Source: a bacterium (GTDB taxonomy: Archaea; Thermoplasmatota; Thermoplasmata; Lutacidiplasmatales; UBA184). From it: DNA of 50,475 nucleotides. Position numbers and translations under genes: made by a program. The stretch is from assembly GCA_027309555.1 (NCBI GenBank), contig DAIDCO010000007.1, positions 1-50,475 on the forward strand, read 5' to 3'. Of the stretch, positions 1-9,800 are shown one piece after another; within the stretch, counting starts at the first letter, position 1, and each line of letters begins with the position of its first letter. Below the pieces are notes generated by a model. That model was not told the origin of the DNA, did not search any database, and worked only from the letters and a program-made list of their open reading frames with translations.

Positions 1-1
1 C

Positions 2-241
2 CTTCCCGCGGTCCCCGCCACCGTGTCGGAGCCGACCGCGACCGGGAACCCGTCGAGAGAGCCTAGGATCCCTTCCGAGGATCTCTGGGAGAATCGGGCG
101 CTCGCCAGCCTGGTCGGTCTGCATCGTTTCCGTTCGCGGACCCCGTACCTCGAGGATTCCCGCGACCTGAGACTGTCGGATTCGGACGTTCGGTTGCTGA
201 GGACCCTCCAGCCGGGGATCGAACCGCTGCTGAATCCGTAA
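2..241 (+). CDS. 3' end of an unrecognised protein (partial, cut by window edge)
   Basis: The frame is open from the left edge to a TAA at 239-241, giving 79 residues. An internal GTG at 23 could be a start, but the frame continues upstream without a stop, so this is more likely the C terminus of a longer gene. The visible part is charged, with a possible helix (LRLSDSDVRLLRTLQ) and no membrane segment or cysteine motif. I do not recognise the family. Codon use is the same GC-rich type as the neighbours. Confidence 0.4.
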   Translation, partial: LPAVPATVSEPTATGNPSREPRIPSEDLWENRALASLVGLHRFRSRTPYLEDSRDLRLSDSDVRLLRTLQPGIEPLLNP

Positions 242-410
242 GGCACGCCGCGGGACCTCCGACGATCGCAGGGGATCTCGCGCGCCTGTGGCAACTCACT
301 GCGGAGCCGTCCGGTGGACCTCACTCCACTACCCACGCTCCCGACGACCGTGGAATCGATGGCTTGATGAAGGGGGTTCGCGCATGGAACGTCCTGGGGG
401 TCACTAGCCG

Positions 411-1091
411 ATGCCACCGAAGGCGAGAACCTGGACCGACGGTCTCGATAACCTGGGGGAGAATCTCATCCGCTTGAGCTCCGCGCTCAAGACGCTCGAG
501 ACCACTCCGACCACGCTCTCGAGCGATACCGCCTTCGCAAGCGCGATCGGCCAGGCCGCTGCGGGCTACGCCCGGGCGTTCCGACAAACACGCCCGGTGC
601 TGGTGGCGGTCGAGAAGCCGTTCCTCGGTCTGGTTCCCTCCGGACCCGACGACGACCTTCCCGAGGGGGCCGATGCGGAGGACCTCCAACAGGCCCATAC
701 GCTCCTGCATGAGGGGATCCTCGCCTCGCAGGAGATCGTATCCCTGCTCGAACGGGCGCAACGTGCGAGCGAGACCGCCCCCGCGGCGACCCGGCAGATC
801 CTGGAGCCGGCCCTCGCCGGGCTTGCGGATTCGACCGGAGGGGCCGGCTGGGAACTTCGGACCGTGTGTCACGAGTATCAGGCCGAGGTCCGGCTCTACG
901 GCACACCCCCCACGAGGCTCGGAGATATTGGACCCGGGGCGCGCGGGTTGCTGCGCGACATGGCCGGTGCGGCCCGTCGCCTTCGGGCGGCCCGTCGGGA
1001 GTGGTTCCGTATCGATCAACGGCTCGCTGCCGCTACGGGGGTCTCGTCCGAGCCGGTGTCGGGCGCTCCTCCCGAGAATAGTTCCAGCTGA
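411..1091 (+). CDS. Unrecognised soluble helical protein, 226 aa
   Basis: The 226-residue product starts at an ATG and runs to TGA. It looks cytosolic: no signal peptide, no membrane segment, and long alanine/leucine/arginine-rich helical stretches, notably around residues 25-65, 80-115 and 170-205 (GARGLLRDMAGAARRLRAAR). The C terminus is a short Ser/Pro/Glu tail. No catalytic or metal motif is visible and I do not recognise the family. The coding strand was chosen over the overlapping minus-strand frame because this translation has normal helix-forming composition, whereas the opposite one is Arg/Gly/Pro-rich shadow sequence. No clear TATA box was seen close upstream. Confidence 0.6.
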   Translation: MPPKARTWTDGLDNLGENLIRLSSALKTLETTPTTLSSDTAFASAIGQAAAGYARAFRQTRPVLVAVEKPFLGLVPSGPDDDLPEGADAEDLQQAHTLLHEGILASQEIVSLLERAQRASETAPAATRQILEPALAGLADSTGGAGWELRTVCHEYQAEVRLYGTPPTRLGDIGPGARGLLRDMAGAARRLRAARREWFRIDQRLAAATGVSSEPVSGAPPENSSS

Positions 1092-1183
1092 CCCGGCGTG
1101 CTTTTCGAGCGGTTCGCTCGCGGCTCGGCGGTGTGACCGTACCCGGGCCCTCCTCCTCGGGCGGAGGCGGTCTGCCTACTCGG

Positions 1184-2026
1184 TCAGGGCGTCCTCGCGC
1201 GCGATTCTACCGGGCGCCGAGGAGGCTCGACGGGCACGGCCAACGCCGTCTCCGGCGGGTCCCCGAGCGTTGTCTCGGTGACCGCGGACGGGGCCTGGGG
1301 AGCGGCCCAGGCATCCACGAGTGCGCCACTCGGGTCCTCGGCGGCTTCGAAGGAGGTCTCCCCGCTCCCGAGGTCGCTGTGGAGCCGTGCGCTCAGCACG
1401 CTGGCCCGATGGAGGACCCGTTCGTAGAGTTCGTCGACGGTGGGGTCGACGGCGGCCGTCGGGTCGGGCGCGACGGCCGCTCCGTGCTCTCCGAGGGCGG
1501 TCAGGAGCGACCGGAGCTCTCGCACGCTCTGCACCGCCTCTCGAAGCCGGTCGACCTCGAGCAGCCAGCGCGCTTCGTTGTGGAGGTCCCGGGCCGCGCG
1601 GATCCGCGGGTCCTGGGGGCGGAAACCCTCGAGCGCCACCCCCGAGCGGCGGAGCTCTTCGGAGAGCAAGTCGCGGATGGAGTCCAAAAAGAGCCCCTCA
1701 AAAAGGCCCTCCTCGGTGACCCCTTCGGCGAGGGGAGGCGGAACCACGGCGAGCGCCGTGGAGACGGGAGCCTCGCCGGGGAGCGCCGCCGCGCGCACGA
1801 CCTGGCCGAGGCACGCACGACAGTGGGTCGGGGCATCGACCGCTTCGAGGAAGTAGAACATCCGCTCCGCGACTGAGAGCTCCCCGCCGCAGGCGGAGCA
1901 GCAACGGACCACCCGATCGGGGAGCGCGTCGTCGGCCGACGGCCCACGGTTGGGGGGGACCGTGGAGTGGCGACCCAGCCCTCGAGGGACCCGATGGAGA
2001 CCCACGCTTCCGGGGGGGACCGACAC
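1184..2026 (-). CDS. Zinc-ribbon protein with helical C-terminal region, 280 aa
   Basis: Two CxxC pairs at residues 43-46 and 69-72 make a four-cysteine zinc ribbon (C-x2-C-G ... FY ... C-R-A-C-L-G). It is followed by a long helical region with an acidic, leucine-rich pattern (residues about 95-215) and a Pro/Glu-rich tail. There is no signal peptide or membrane segment, so it is probably cytosolic. The ribbon is nearly identical in layout to the C-terminal ribbon of the glycosyltransferase at 2290-3813, transcribed divergently from this gene. I chose the GTG at 2026 because a TTTAAG box (2052-2057) lies 26-31 nt upstream, the leaderless spacing seen elsewhere here; a second possible start is GTG 1912. 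Binding partner unknown. Confidence 0.65.
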   Translation of the reverse strand: MSVPPGSVGLHRVPRGLGRHSTVPPNRGPSADDALPDRVVRCCSACGGELSVAERMFYFLEAVDAPTHCRACLGQVVRAAALPGEAPVSTALAVVPPPLAEGVTEEGLFEGLFLDSIRDLLSEELRRSGVALEGFRPQDPRIRAARDLHNEARWLLEVDRLREAVQSVRELRSLLTALGEHGAAVAPDPTAAVDPTVDELYERVLHRASVLSARLHSDLGSGETSFEAAEDPSGALVDAWAAPQAPSAVTETTLGDPPETALAVPVEPPRRPVESRARTP

Positions 2027-2051
2027 GGTTCTCTCCCGGTGGACTTCGAGA

Positions 2052-2057
2052 CTTAAA
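2052..2057 (-). promoter_or_regulatory. TATA-like box for the zinc-ribbon gene
   Basis: TTTAAG on the minus strand, centred 28 nt before the GTG at 2026. This spacing fits an archaeal leaderless promoter and supports the chosen start. Confidence 0.5.
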
Positions 2058-2263
2058 CATGTGCGTCGACTCGAAGTCGGGACAGCTGCCCTCAGGACCG
2101 GAGGAACACGCCGGTTCCGGCGTGCGGGCTTCCGTTCGGGTCCCTGACCCCCGAGGATCGGCGGTGCGAGTGCGTCCCGACGACCCATGCCAGGTCCACC
2201 GCTCAGGTTCCCGTTCGGCCGAGAACCGCCGGATCGACCGCGCGGTTCGTGAACAGCACCAGA

Positions 2264-2269
2264 CTTAAA
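2264..2269 (+). promoter_or_regulatory. TATA-like box for the GT2 gene
   Basis: CTTAAA, centred about 24 nt before the GTG at 2290, in an otherwise GC-rich stretch. It fits a leaderless transcript starting at or near that GTG. Confidence 0.5.
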
Positions 2270-2289
2270 TCGGGGAGACCGCGACCCCT

Positions 2290-3813
2290 GTGCGTGAGGC
2301 TGCTCGAGCGCGCTGTCCTCCCGAAAGCGCGCCCGCGCGGGCCGCGACGGCCCGTGACTCGCGGAGCGAGCGTGGTTCCGTGACGGCGCTCTTCTTCGAG
2401 GTGGTCTCGGGCTGGGAGCTTGCGTCCATCGGGGTGACTCTCCTCATCAGCGTCTACTTGATCGTGACCCTGATCGCCGCGATCCTACGGCCTCCTCCCG
2501 ACCGAAAGTACCCGCGCGGCGGCCAGCTTCCCATGGTCAGCGTGGTGATCCCGGTCTACAACGAGCCGCCGGAGCTGGTGCGGGCGACGCTCGCGGCCTG
2601 GAAGGCGGTTCGTTATCCTTCGTTCGAGATCGTCGTGGCGGACGACTCGACGGAGCCGCTCACCGTGGACGACCCATCGATCCGGGTGCTCCGGCGGCCG
2701 ACCCGAGAGGGGTTCAAGGGCGGGGCGCTCCGCAACGCCGCCCACCACCTCGATCCCGCTTCCGAATGGATGGTCGTCTTCGATGCCGATTTTCTGGTCG
2801 ACCCGGATGTGCTCGTCCGTTTTACCGAGCACTACGCGCCCGATGTGGGCGGGGTGCAGGGCTTCCAAGCGATGGGCCGCAACGTTCGTCCGAACTACCT
2901 GAGCCGATTCTCCGAGTCGTTCCACGAAGTCGCGAACACTCTCCTGGCGGGCCGGTACCGACTTCACGGCTTCGTCGGCGTCCAGGGAACGGTGCAATCG
3001 TACCGGGTCGAGGCGGTCCGCGCGATCGGCGGGCTCGCGCCGTACTCGACGGCCAACGAGGACCTCGACACGACGTTCCGACTGCGGAAGGCCGGGTGGA
3101 AGATCGTCTACGACCCCCGCATCGTCGGTCGGGGGATCGCCCCCGAGCGCTACGGCGTCTTCTTCACGCAGTCGACCCGCTGGACCTCCACGACGGTGCG
3201 GGAGTATCGACGCCACTGGGGGTCGTTCCTCCGTTCCCCGAACGTCCCCGCGATCGAGAAGATCGATTCGTTCCTGTTCCTACTGACCTGGACGAACTCG
3301 CTCGTGGTGACCCCGACGCTCGCCTTCCTCCCCTGGGCGCTCCTCGGCCTGCACCTGATCCCGCTCTGGCTCTCCGTGCTGATCACCGCCCTTCCGGCGG
3401 TGCTCTTCACCCTCCCCATGCTGGCCGGGACCCCGGCACGCGTCGGTCTCGTTGGCTGGGTCGGCTACTACGTACTCCTCCTGCCCGGCTACCTCGTCAT
3501 GTTCCGCGCCTCCCTCCTCGGTCTCTTCACGGACCCCGGGTTCGCCCGCACTCCGAAGACCGTCGGCTCCCCCGCCGGTGCCGGATCGATCTCACCGGCC
3601 CCGAGCGCCACCTCCTGGGCCGGGCGTGCGGGAGCGACCGGGGCCCATTCCACCGTACAGCGTGCGACGTGCGTCAGCTGCGGCCACGTGCTCTCCCATC
3701 GTGAGGTGCTCTTCTATGCGGTGGGGGCGCTCGATGTGGGGGTGGCCGCCTGCCGGGCCTGTCTCGGGTCGAAGGAGTGGTCCGGTCGGCGGTCGCCGTC
3801 GCTCGCGGGATAG
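2290..3813 (+). CDS. Membrane GT2 glycosyltransferase (cellulose-synthase-like) with C-terminal zinc ribbon
   Basis: A family-2, probably processive, glycosyltransferase that would use a nucleotide sugar at the inner face of the membrane. Visible order: N-terminal hydrophobic segment (about 35-66), GT-A domain with VVIPVYNE (about 85), ADDS (117-120), DAD (165-167), NED (256-258) and the processive signature QSTRW (294-298), then three to four membrane segments (about 310-415). Unusually, after the membrane part come two cysteine pairs (C461/C464 and C488/C491) forming a zinc ribbon like that of the divergent neighbour at 1184-2026. GTG 2290 is supported by the CTTAAA box; GTG 2380 would shorten only a disordered N terminus. 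The polymer made is unknown. Confidence 0.85.
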   Translation: MREAARARCPPESAPARAATARDSRSERGSVTALFFEVVSGWELASIGVTLLISVYLIVTLIAAILRPPPDRKYPRGGQLPMVSVVIPVYNEPPELVRATLAAWKAVRYPSFEIVVADDSTEPLTVDDPSIRVLRRPTREGFKGGALRNAAHHLDPASEWMVVFDADFLVDPDVLVRFTEHYAPDVGGVQGFQAMGRNVRPNYLSRFSESFHEVANTLLAGRYRLHGFVGVQGTVQSYRVEAVRAIGGLAPYSTANEDLDTTFRLRKAGWKIVYDPRIVGRGIAPERYGVFFTQSTRWTSTTVREYRRHWGSFLRSPNVPAIEKIDSFLFLLTWTNSLVVTPTLAFLPWALLGLHLIPLWLSVLITALPAVLFTLPMLAGTPARVGLVGWVGYYVLLLPGYLVMFRASLLGLFTDPGFARTPKTVGSPAGAGSISPAPSATSWAGRAGATGAHSTVQRATCVSCGHVLSHREVLFYAVGALDVGVAACRACLGSKEWSGRRSPSLAG

Positions 3814-3883
3814 ATCGGGTCCGCTGCCATCGCGGGGGGGGGTTCCCGTCGATCCGCAGGGCCGCGGTCCCCGGTCCCCTCGA

Positions 3884-5122
3884 TCAGCCGAAGAGGACCG
3901 GGGCGCGTCGGGTCTGGCCGCCCCGCGGGAGGAGTACTACGAGGCACGCCGCGACGAGGCCGAGGACGGCCATCACTTCGAACGCGAGGGCAAGGAGCCC
4001 ATAGCCCGCCCCCACGATCCCGCCCACCACCAGCGGCCCGACGGTCCCGCCGCCCCCCGAGCCGAGCCCGAAGACCAGCGCGTTCGCGAACGACGACGAA
4101 CCGCTCGGACTGTAGTCCGCGGAGAGCGTCATCAGTAAGGGGAAGGCACTGAACGTGAAGAATCCGAGGAGGAAGAGGAGGACCTCCGCCTCGACCCCAC
4201 CGGAAAAGAGGTAACCGAACGTCGCGAGGGCCGACCCGGCGGAGCTGATCCCGATCAAGAGCCGACGGTCGAACCGGCTCGCGGCGACCCCGAAGAACGG
4301 CTGGCCGAGGATCCCGCCGACGTACATCACGGTGACCGCGAGTCCGAGCTCGCCGCCCGCGCCGGCGCCCCGGGAGACCGTGAGGTATGTGGGGATCCAC
4401 ACCGCCACACCCTGCGAGGCCATCGAGCGCAGGAACGAGAGCGCCGTGAGGCGGACGATCCCGGGAGTAAGGGCGTCCCGGGCTCCGCCAGCCGCCGGCG
4501 GGGAACCGGTCGACTCCCGCGGACTCACCGATCGGGTGCCCCACTGAATCAGGATGGCGGACACGAGGCCGATCGCGGCGAAGAGAAGGAGCGAGTCGCT
4601 GGTCACGAGGGCGAGCGTCGTCAGGAAGAAGAGGAACGGGTAGAGCGCGCGGCCGAGGCTGCCGAACGCGCCGTTGATGCCGAGCGCCGCCCCGCGCCGG
4701 TCCGCCCCGAACGCGCGCTGGATGAGCGACGCCCCGAGCGGATGGTAGAACGAGGTCGCGAAGCCGGTGATGGCCCCTGCAGCGAGGGCCACCGGGAAAC
4801 CGAGCGAGCCCGCGACCCCCGAGAGCACTAGGTAGAATCCGAGCAGACCGACGGCCAGTAGGCCGATGCCGACCCCCATCAAGGCGACGGGACGACCATG
4901 GCGGTCCGCCCACCAGCCGATGAAGAGTCCGAGGATGGAGGAGGTGACGTAGTAGACGACGAAGAGGGCCGTGACCTCGACCGGCGGGAAGCCGCGCAGG
5001 GGTCCGAGCAGCGCCGCGATGACCGGGACGAAGAACGACGTGCCGTCGTTCACGAAGTGGGCCAGCGAGCTCAGGCCCAGCACCAGGGCCGAACGCCCCG
5101 AACGCCCGTTCTGGTCCCGCAT
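3884..5122 (-). CDS. Major facilitator superfamily transporter
   Basis: 412 residues with about twelve hydrophobic segments. The N-terminal part LAHFVNDGTSFFVPVIAALL and the loop GWWADRHGRP after segment 2 (the MFS loop with D and R) are typical of the superfamily. A similar loop (GQPFFGVAASRFDRR) follows the eighth or so segment, as expected from the internal duplication. The HFVNDG start recalls the fosmidomycin-resistance (Fsr)-like branch, but substrate cannot be read from the sequence. The ATG at 5122 lies about 30 nt after an ATTAAG box (5151-5156). The gene is convergent with the GT2 gene. It ends 70 nt after that gene's stop on the other strand. Confidence 0.88.
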   Translation of the reverse strand: MRDQNGRSGRSALVLGLSSLAHFVNDGTSFFVPVIAALLGPLRGFPPVEVTALFVVYYVTSSILGLFIGWWADRHGRPVALMGVGIGLLAVGLLGFYLVLSGVAGSLGFPVALAAGAITGFATSFYHPLGASLIQRAFGADRRGAALGINGAFGSLGRALYPFLFFLTTLALVTSDSLLLFAAIGLVSAILIQWGTRSVSPRESTGSPPAAGGARDALTPGIVRLTALSFLRSMASQGVAVWIPTYLTVSRGAGAGGELGLAVTVMYVGGILGQPFFGVAASRFDRRLLIGISSAGSALATFGYLFSGGVEAEVLLFLLGFFTFSAFPLLMTLSADYSPSGSSSFANALVFGLGSGGGGTVGPLVVGGIVGAGYGLLALAFEVMAVLGLVAACLVVLLPRGGQTRRAPVLFG

Positions 5123-5215
5123 TCTGCCGCCCGCACGGAGCGGACACGCTCTTAATGTCGCTACCTTCGCGAGGGGTCCGGCCCGATCGCCGTCCGTCGG
5201 CCGAGCAAGGCCGCG

Positions 5216-5533
5216 CTATTCGGGGAGACCCTGACCCTTCCAGGCCGGATACCGGGTAAGTTCGCCTTCGGAGACGTTCGCTACGTACCGATGGCGGCAC
5301 GAGAACTGCATGATCCGCTTGCCCTCCTGGGCGAGCTTCGCCCATCGCGACTTCGTGCGCGGGTTCTGCTCGATCCCCTCGAGCACGTTCTCCCCATAGG
5401 TGAACGCGACGACGCGCAGTTGCTGGGCTCGCGTCCGGCTCACCCGGAATCGCCGGCCGTCCAACTCGACTTCGGTGCGCGCGTCGACGAGGGACTGCTT
5501 CCAGACCTCCACCATTACATCTCCGAGCGTCAC
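5216..5533 (-). CDS. Small unrecognised basic protein, about 105 aa
   Basis: A soluble protein of about 105 residues with a beta-rich start (EVELDGRRFRVSRTRAQQLRVVAFTYGENVLEG) followed by a basic helix (RTKSRWAKLAQEGKRIMQF). The family is not recognised. The frame is open further upstream, but that part is Arg/Pro-rich. GTG 5533 lies about 37 nt from an ATATTT box (5568-5573); ATG 5515 is an alternative with GGAG seven bases ahead. It lies downstream of the recombinase gene on the same strand and might share its transcript, although it has its own box. Confidence 0.55.
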   Translation of the reverse strand: MTLGDVMVEVWKQSLVDARTEVELDGRRFRVSRTRAQQLRVVAFTYGENVLEGIEQNPRTKSRWAKLAQEGKRIMQFSCRHRYVANVSEGELTRYPAWKGQGLPE

Positions 5534-5708
5534 AGGTTTCCCCCGCTCGCGTCGAAGCGGGCCCGCGAAATATCCTTGTGGGCCCGGAGCGAGGCGAAGC
5601 GAGCCGTACGGCCTCCCTTCGACGGAGGGAGCCCGTGTCGCGCCGCGGGGGCAGCGATCGGCGTCGCGGAGCGCCCCGTCGGCGGGGGTCACGACCGTCC
5701 GGGGTCGC

Positions 5709-6653
5709 TCACGGGGGTTCGTGGTGGAGCAGCGGGGCGATCAGCCGGGCCAGGAGGTCGAGCCCCTCCCGCATCCGGTCCTCGTCGATCCCGATGTAGT
5801 GGACCGTCTGGTCCAGCGAGACGTGCCCGTAGAGATTCTTCAGTTGGACGAGGTCCATGCCCGCCGAGTTCGCGAGGCGACCGAAGGTCCGACGAAGGTC
5901 GTGGTGCGAGACCCGGACTCCGATGTCGGGCAGCCCGGATCGACGCACCGCCCGTTGCAGCACGAGGTCGACACCGGACCGGGAGAGGTCCATGACGGGC
6001 GCGTCCCCCGGCCTCTGCCCATCTTGCGCCAAGCGAAGCACCTCTTCCGTGGCCGGGAACATCGGAACGACGCGCCATTTGCCCCCATTCCGGCCTTTGC
6101 CGAGAACGTGAAGACGGCGGGCGGGGAGGTCGACGTCCCGCCATCGGAGGCGCAGGACCTCTATGCGTCGCAGCCCGTTGAACCCCTCCAGCGAGATGAG
6201 AACCCGTTCCCGACCACGAGCGGCGCGGTAGAGACGGGCGAGCTCCTCCGTCTTCAGCCACCGTCGGTGAGTGGGGGCCGCGGAGGGCACGGACCACGCG
6301 TCCGGCACGTCCGCGAGGGGATTGCCGGCCCACCGCAGGAACCTACGCAGCGCCGTGAAGTGGAGCGCGAGGGTCCCGGGGGACCAGGGAAGGCTGCGGC
6401 GCAGGCCCGAAAGGTGTTCGCGGGTCACCTCCCTCGGCGATGTGGGAAGGTCCGGCGCGCCGATACGGAGAAGGAGGGCAGGGGTGCGCGCGACCTCGTA
6501 GCGGATCCGGCGTCGCCACAACTCTCCCACGGAGGTCAGCGAGGTGAGTCCCATCGAGAACTCGTCGAGCGCGGAGACCCAAGGGTCGGCTGCGCCGCTC
6601 CGCGAGCGGGGCCGACGGGATCGCCGGCCACGGGGCGACTTAGGCCGAGGCAC
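5709..6653 (-). CDS. XerA/XerD-type tyrosine recombinase
   Basis: A 314-residue site-specific recombinase that would cleave and rejoin DNA through a 3'-phosphotyrosine. The N-terminal SAM-like DNA-binding domain covers about 25-125 and the catalytic domain about 130-300. All expected residues are visible: Arg162 (GLRRIE), Lys186 (LGKGRN), His251/Arg254 (HHDLRRTF), His277 (LYGHVSL) and the nucleophile Tyr287 (HYIG). Length fits archaeal XerA, which resolves chromosome dimers, but an integrase of an old element cannot be excluded; no flanking att repeats or other phage genes were seen. GTG 6653 is supported by a CTTAAG box 24-29 nt upstream. Confidence 0.88.
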   Translation of the reverse strand: MPRPKSPRGRRSRRPRSRSGAADPWVSALDEFSMGLTSLTSVGELWRRRIRYEVARTPALLLRIGAPDLPTSPREVTREHLSGLRRSLPWSPGTLALHFTALRRFLRWAGNPLADVPDAWSVPSAAPTHRRWLKTEELARLYRAARGRERVLISLEGFNGLRRIEVLRLRWRDVDLPARRLHVLGKGRNGGKWRVVPMFPATEEVLRLAQDGQRPGDAPVMDLSRSGVDLVLQRAVRRSGLPDIGVRVSHHDLRRTFGRLANSAGMDLVQLKNLYGHVSLDQTVHYIGIDEDRMREGLDLLARLIAPLLHHEPP

Positions 6654-6676
6654 CTCCCACGGTCGGATGCGGACGG

Positions 6677-6682
6677 CTTAAG
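6677..6682 (-). promoter_or_regulatory. TATA-like box for the recombinase gene
   Basis: Palindromic CTTAAG, centred about 27 nt before GTG 6653. It fits a leaderless start. Confidence 0.45.
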
Positions 6683-6852
6683 ATCACAGACCCCGAAGGG
6701 AGGTGGAAGGTGGGGCCAACGTGCCGGACTCGGCCGCCGACGAGCGCCCGAGTGCAAGGTCGAGCCTCGGCGGACAGTCCGGGCCCTCCACGGGCCTCGG
6801 GAGGGGAGGAGCGTATGGGTCGCTCGCCTCGCCGACGCCCCCGCGCGAGGGA

Positions 6853-9800
6853 CTACGGGCGGGGGGGAGTCTCCTCCGGGTGCATCATGACCGGTCGGAC
6901 ACGTCGCGCAAAGATCAGCGTGGTGATGAACAGGATCACCGCGACCACCGCGAGGACTCCGATGATCGCCCAGGCCGTGTTGCTGATCGTGCCGCCGTTC
7001 GACGAGCTCGACCCAACGGTCGGGTTCAGTGCGACGTTCACCGTGGTCGCCTGACCACTCGTGACGGTCACGTTGTTGTAGTAGGTCGAGTAGCCCGGCG
7101 CCGAGACGACGACCGCGTGGACCCCGGGAGCGAAGCTCCCCGTGAACGTCCCGCCCGCGAGCGTCACGGCCGTTCCGTCGATGGTAGCCGTCGATCCGCT
7201 CGTCGACACCAGGAGGATGATCTGCCCGTTCGGTCCGGTAGGTGGGGTCACCGGGTTCAAGGCGATCCCGACCGTCGTTGTACCCCCGCTCGTCACCGTC
7301 ACGTTGTTGTAGTAGGTGTAGTAACCCGCGGCGCTCGCCTCGACCGCGACTGTCCCGGGCGAGACCGCAACGCTGAACGTACCGTTCGTGACCGACACGG
7401 CCACGGCGTTGATCGTCACCGATGCGGAGTTCGGAGTGACCGTGCCGGTGAGGGTCCCGGCGGTCGTCGCTGCCCTGAAACCGATGTCCACCGTAACGGT
7501 TCCGCCCGCCGGGACGCTGACGGTGCCCGAAGCGGGGAGTGCTAGGTAGCCCGAAACGGTGGCCACCGTGTAGGCGTAGGTTCCGAAGGCGAGCGACGTC
7601 GAGTGCGCGGCGCTCGTCCCGGAGAGCGTCGTGCTGGCCACCGTCACCGACCACGAGGTTCCCGTCGGAAGCCCTGCCGCTGCGAAGATCGCGAGGCCGG
7701 TCATCGGAGCGTAGGTCACCGCTTCCGCGGAGATGGGACCCGAGGCGTTGACGATCTTCCCGGTGATCGGCTCGATGGTGAAGAAGTCAACGGTCGGGAT
7801 GGCCGTGTACTCGCTCACCGACCCGAACTCGATCGTGTACTGACCTGCGGGGAGCTCGAACGAGAGCGACCCGGCGCCGGTCACGGTCCCTCCGAAGGGC
7901 AGGGTCTCCGACGGCGCGGGGACGACCGTTGCGCTCCAGGAGGAGCCGCTGGCGAGCCCCGATTCTACCACCGGCAGCGGGAAGAGCGTCGGGCCCGCGG
8001 GACAGGCGTCCCCACCGTTGAGAATGAACCCGAGGCTGTTGAACGGGAGCGGCAGGCCCGGCTGATAGTTCCACCAGAAGTTGCCGCAGAGCGTAGCACT
8101 TCCGGTCACCGACTGTGTCGGGACCGGTATACCGTTGATCGTCACGCTCGAACCGGCAGCGATCGGGCTGGTCAGGTTCCAGTTGTTCGAGTAGGTGATC
8201 GGAACCGTCGCGTAGAGGTCATCGAAGACGTTGTAGTTCGTCTGGAACGCCGGCTGAGTAGCGGCGAAGTAGTTGTTGAAGAACAGGTCGCCGCCCTCGT
8301 TCTCCGAGACCCCGAGCGGTTGGCCCGGCGGGACGGTTCCGTAGGGCGCGATGATCCCGGGCATGAAGTTGCCGGGGAGGACCGAGTTCTGGAACGTGTT
8401 CGCCGTGACCGTATTGCCCGTACCCCCGTAGGTGAAAAGGGCGTTCGACACGACGTCGAAGGTCACTCCGGCGACGAGCGAGGAGGTCGCGTTCCACAGC
8501 ACCACGTTCGCGAAGGGGAAGCCCGCCTGATTTGCGCTGAACCAGCCCGAGATCGTTCCGCCGAGGACCGAGACGTGGGAGGTCTGGAACGCCCAGATCG
8601 ACAGCTCGTTCGTAGTCGGGACGGAGTACTGCTGGGCGAACACCGCGTACGGGCCCCAATAGTCGACCGAGAACGGCGCGGGGTTGGCGATCAGGACGTA
8701 GGCGCTCGTATTGACGAGCGAGATCCCGGCGTAGGAGGGGAAGGCGTAGTCGTTGAACGTGGCGAACTCCGGTGCCAGCGGCCCATACTCGTTATTCACG
8801 AGTCGGTACGGGTTGCCGATCGCCCCGGTTCCGCCGGAAGAGATCGCCGGGAGCTGGCTGTTCGAGTACGCGTAGAGCGGGGTGTAGACGCCGGCGCTGG
8901 CGTTCGCCACTAGGGACACCGTGAGCGCGGCGCCGGTCGAGGGAGTGATGGCGAGCCCCGCAGCGATCACGGCCGTGTAGTCGCTTTCCATGACCTTGAC
9001 AGAGTACGCCCCATTCGTGAGCTGCCAGTCGGCCGCTCCCGAGACCGGGATCGGCGCCCAGGCCGCCTCCGAGGAGTTGTAGGTCGAACGGTCGGTGACG
9101 AACGCCCACGAGTTGGAGGGGGCGATCGTCGCCCGGAGGTGGGAAGGTCCCACGAGGGGCGTCGCGCTCGAGTTCCAGAACGGCTGAATGAACTCGGGTC
9201 CCCCGTTGAGGTGGGCGACCTGGCCCGCGGTGTAGTACTCGGCGACTCCGACCGCCGTCTCACCGGTCTCGGATCCCGAGCTCCAGGCGGACGGTTCGTT
9301 GACGTACTGCCTCGCGGTTGCGTTCCAGTGCTGCAGGGTCATCGTCGCGTTGATCGCGTTGAAGGTCGCGGTGCTCCCGCCGCCCGGTCCGCCCAGCATC
9401 ACCTCGGCATCGTACGGGATGAACCCGGTCGGAGTGAGCGTAGTGCCGTCGACGTGGAAGTGGGCTTGAGGGATCGTCGCCGAGCCCCCGGTGTTGTTGA
9501 ACAGGGCCCGGTCGTACTGGTCCGACATGACCTGGCCGCCGGCCCCGTTGAGGAGGTCGAACGCGAAATTCACCTCAGTGTAGGCCGACCCTTGGTAGAG
9601 TAGTGTGGTGGCATTGATGTAGAAGACAATCGAGAACGGGGTCGAGATCCCGTTGAACGTCGGGGTCCCTGCCGCGTAGTAGCCGATCGAGGGATTGTCC
9701 GAGCCGTTCGTGTAACCGGGGAGGTAGAAGAACGTGTTCACCGGCTGCGGCGACGGCGGAGCGGAGGAGAAGTTCCAGATATTGTTCTCGATGAAGAGCT

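Noticed and set aside
205..240. T-loop-like GGTTCGATCCCC on the minus strand, possible tRNA
   Set aside because: The flanking bases do not pair into a T-arm and no acceptor, D or anticodon arm fits.
321..1019. 232-codon minus-strand frame over the 411-1091 gene
   Set aside because: Arg/Gly/Pro-rich with no fold-like pattern; the plus-strand helical protein is more credible.
1133..1876. 247-codon plus-strand frame opposite the zinc-ribbon gene
   Set aside because: Mirror of the minus-strand coding frame; the zinc ribbon and its shared motif lie on the minus strand.
5400..6890. Long plus-strand frame opposite the recombinase
   Set aside because: The minus strand encodes a complete tyrosine recombinase with all catalytic residues.
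7603..8913. 436-codon plus-strand frame inside the thermopsin gene
   Set aside because: Arg/Asp/Gly-rich shadow of a gene with clear domains on the other strand.
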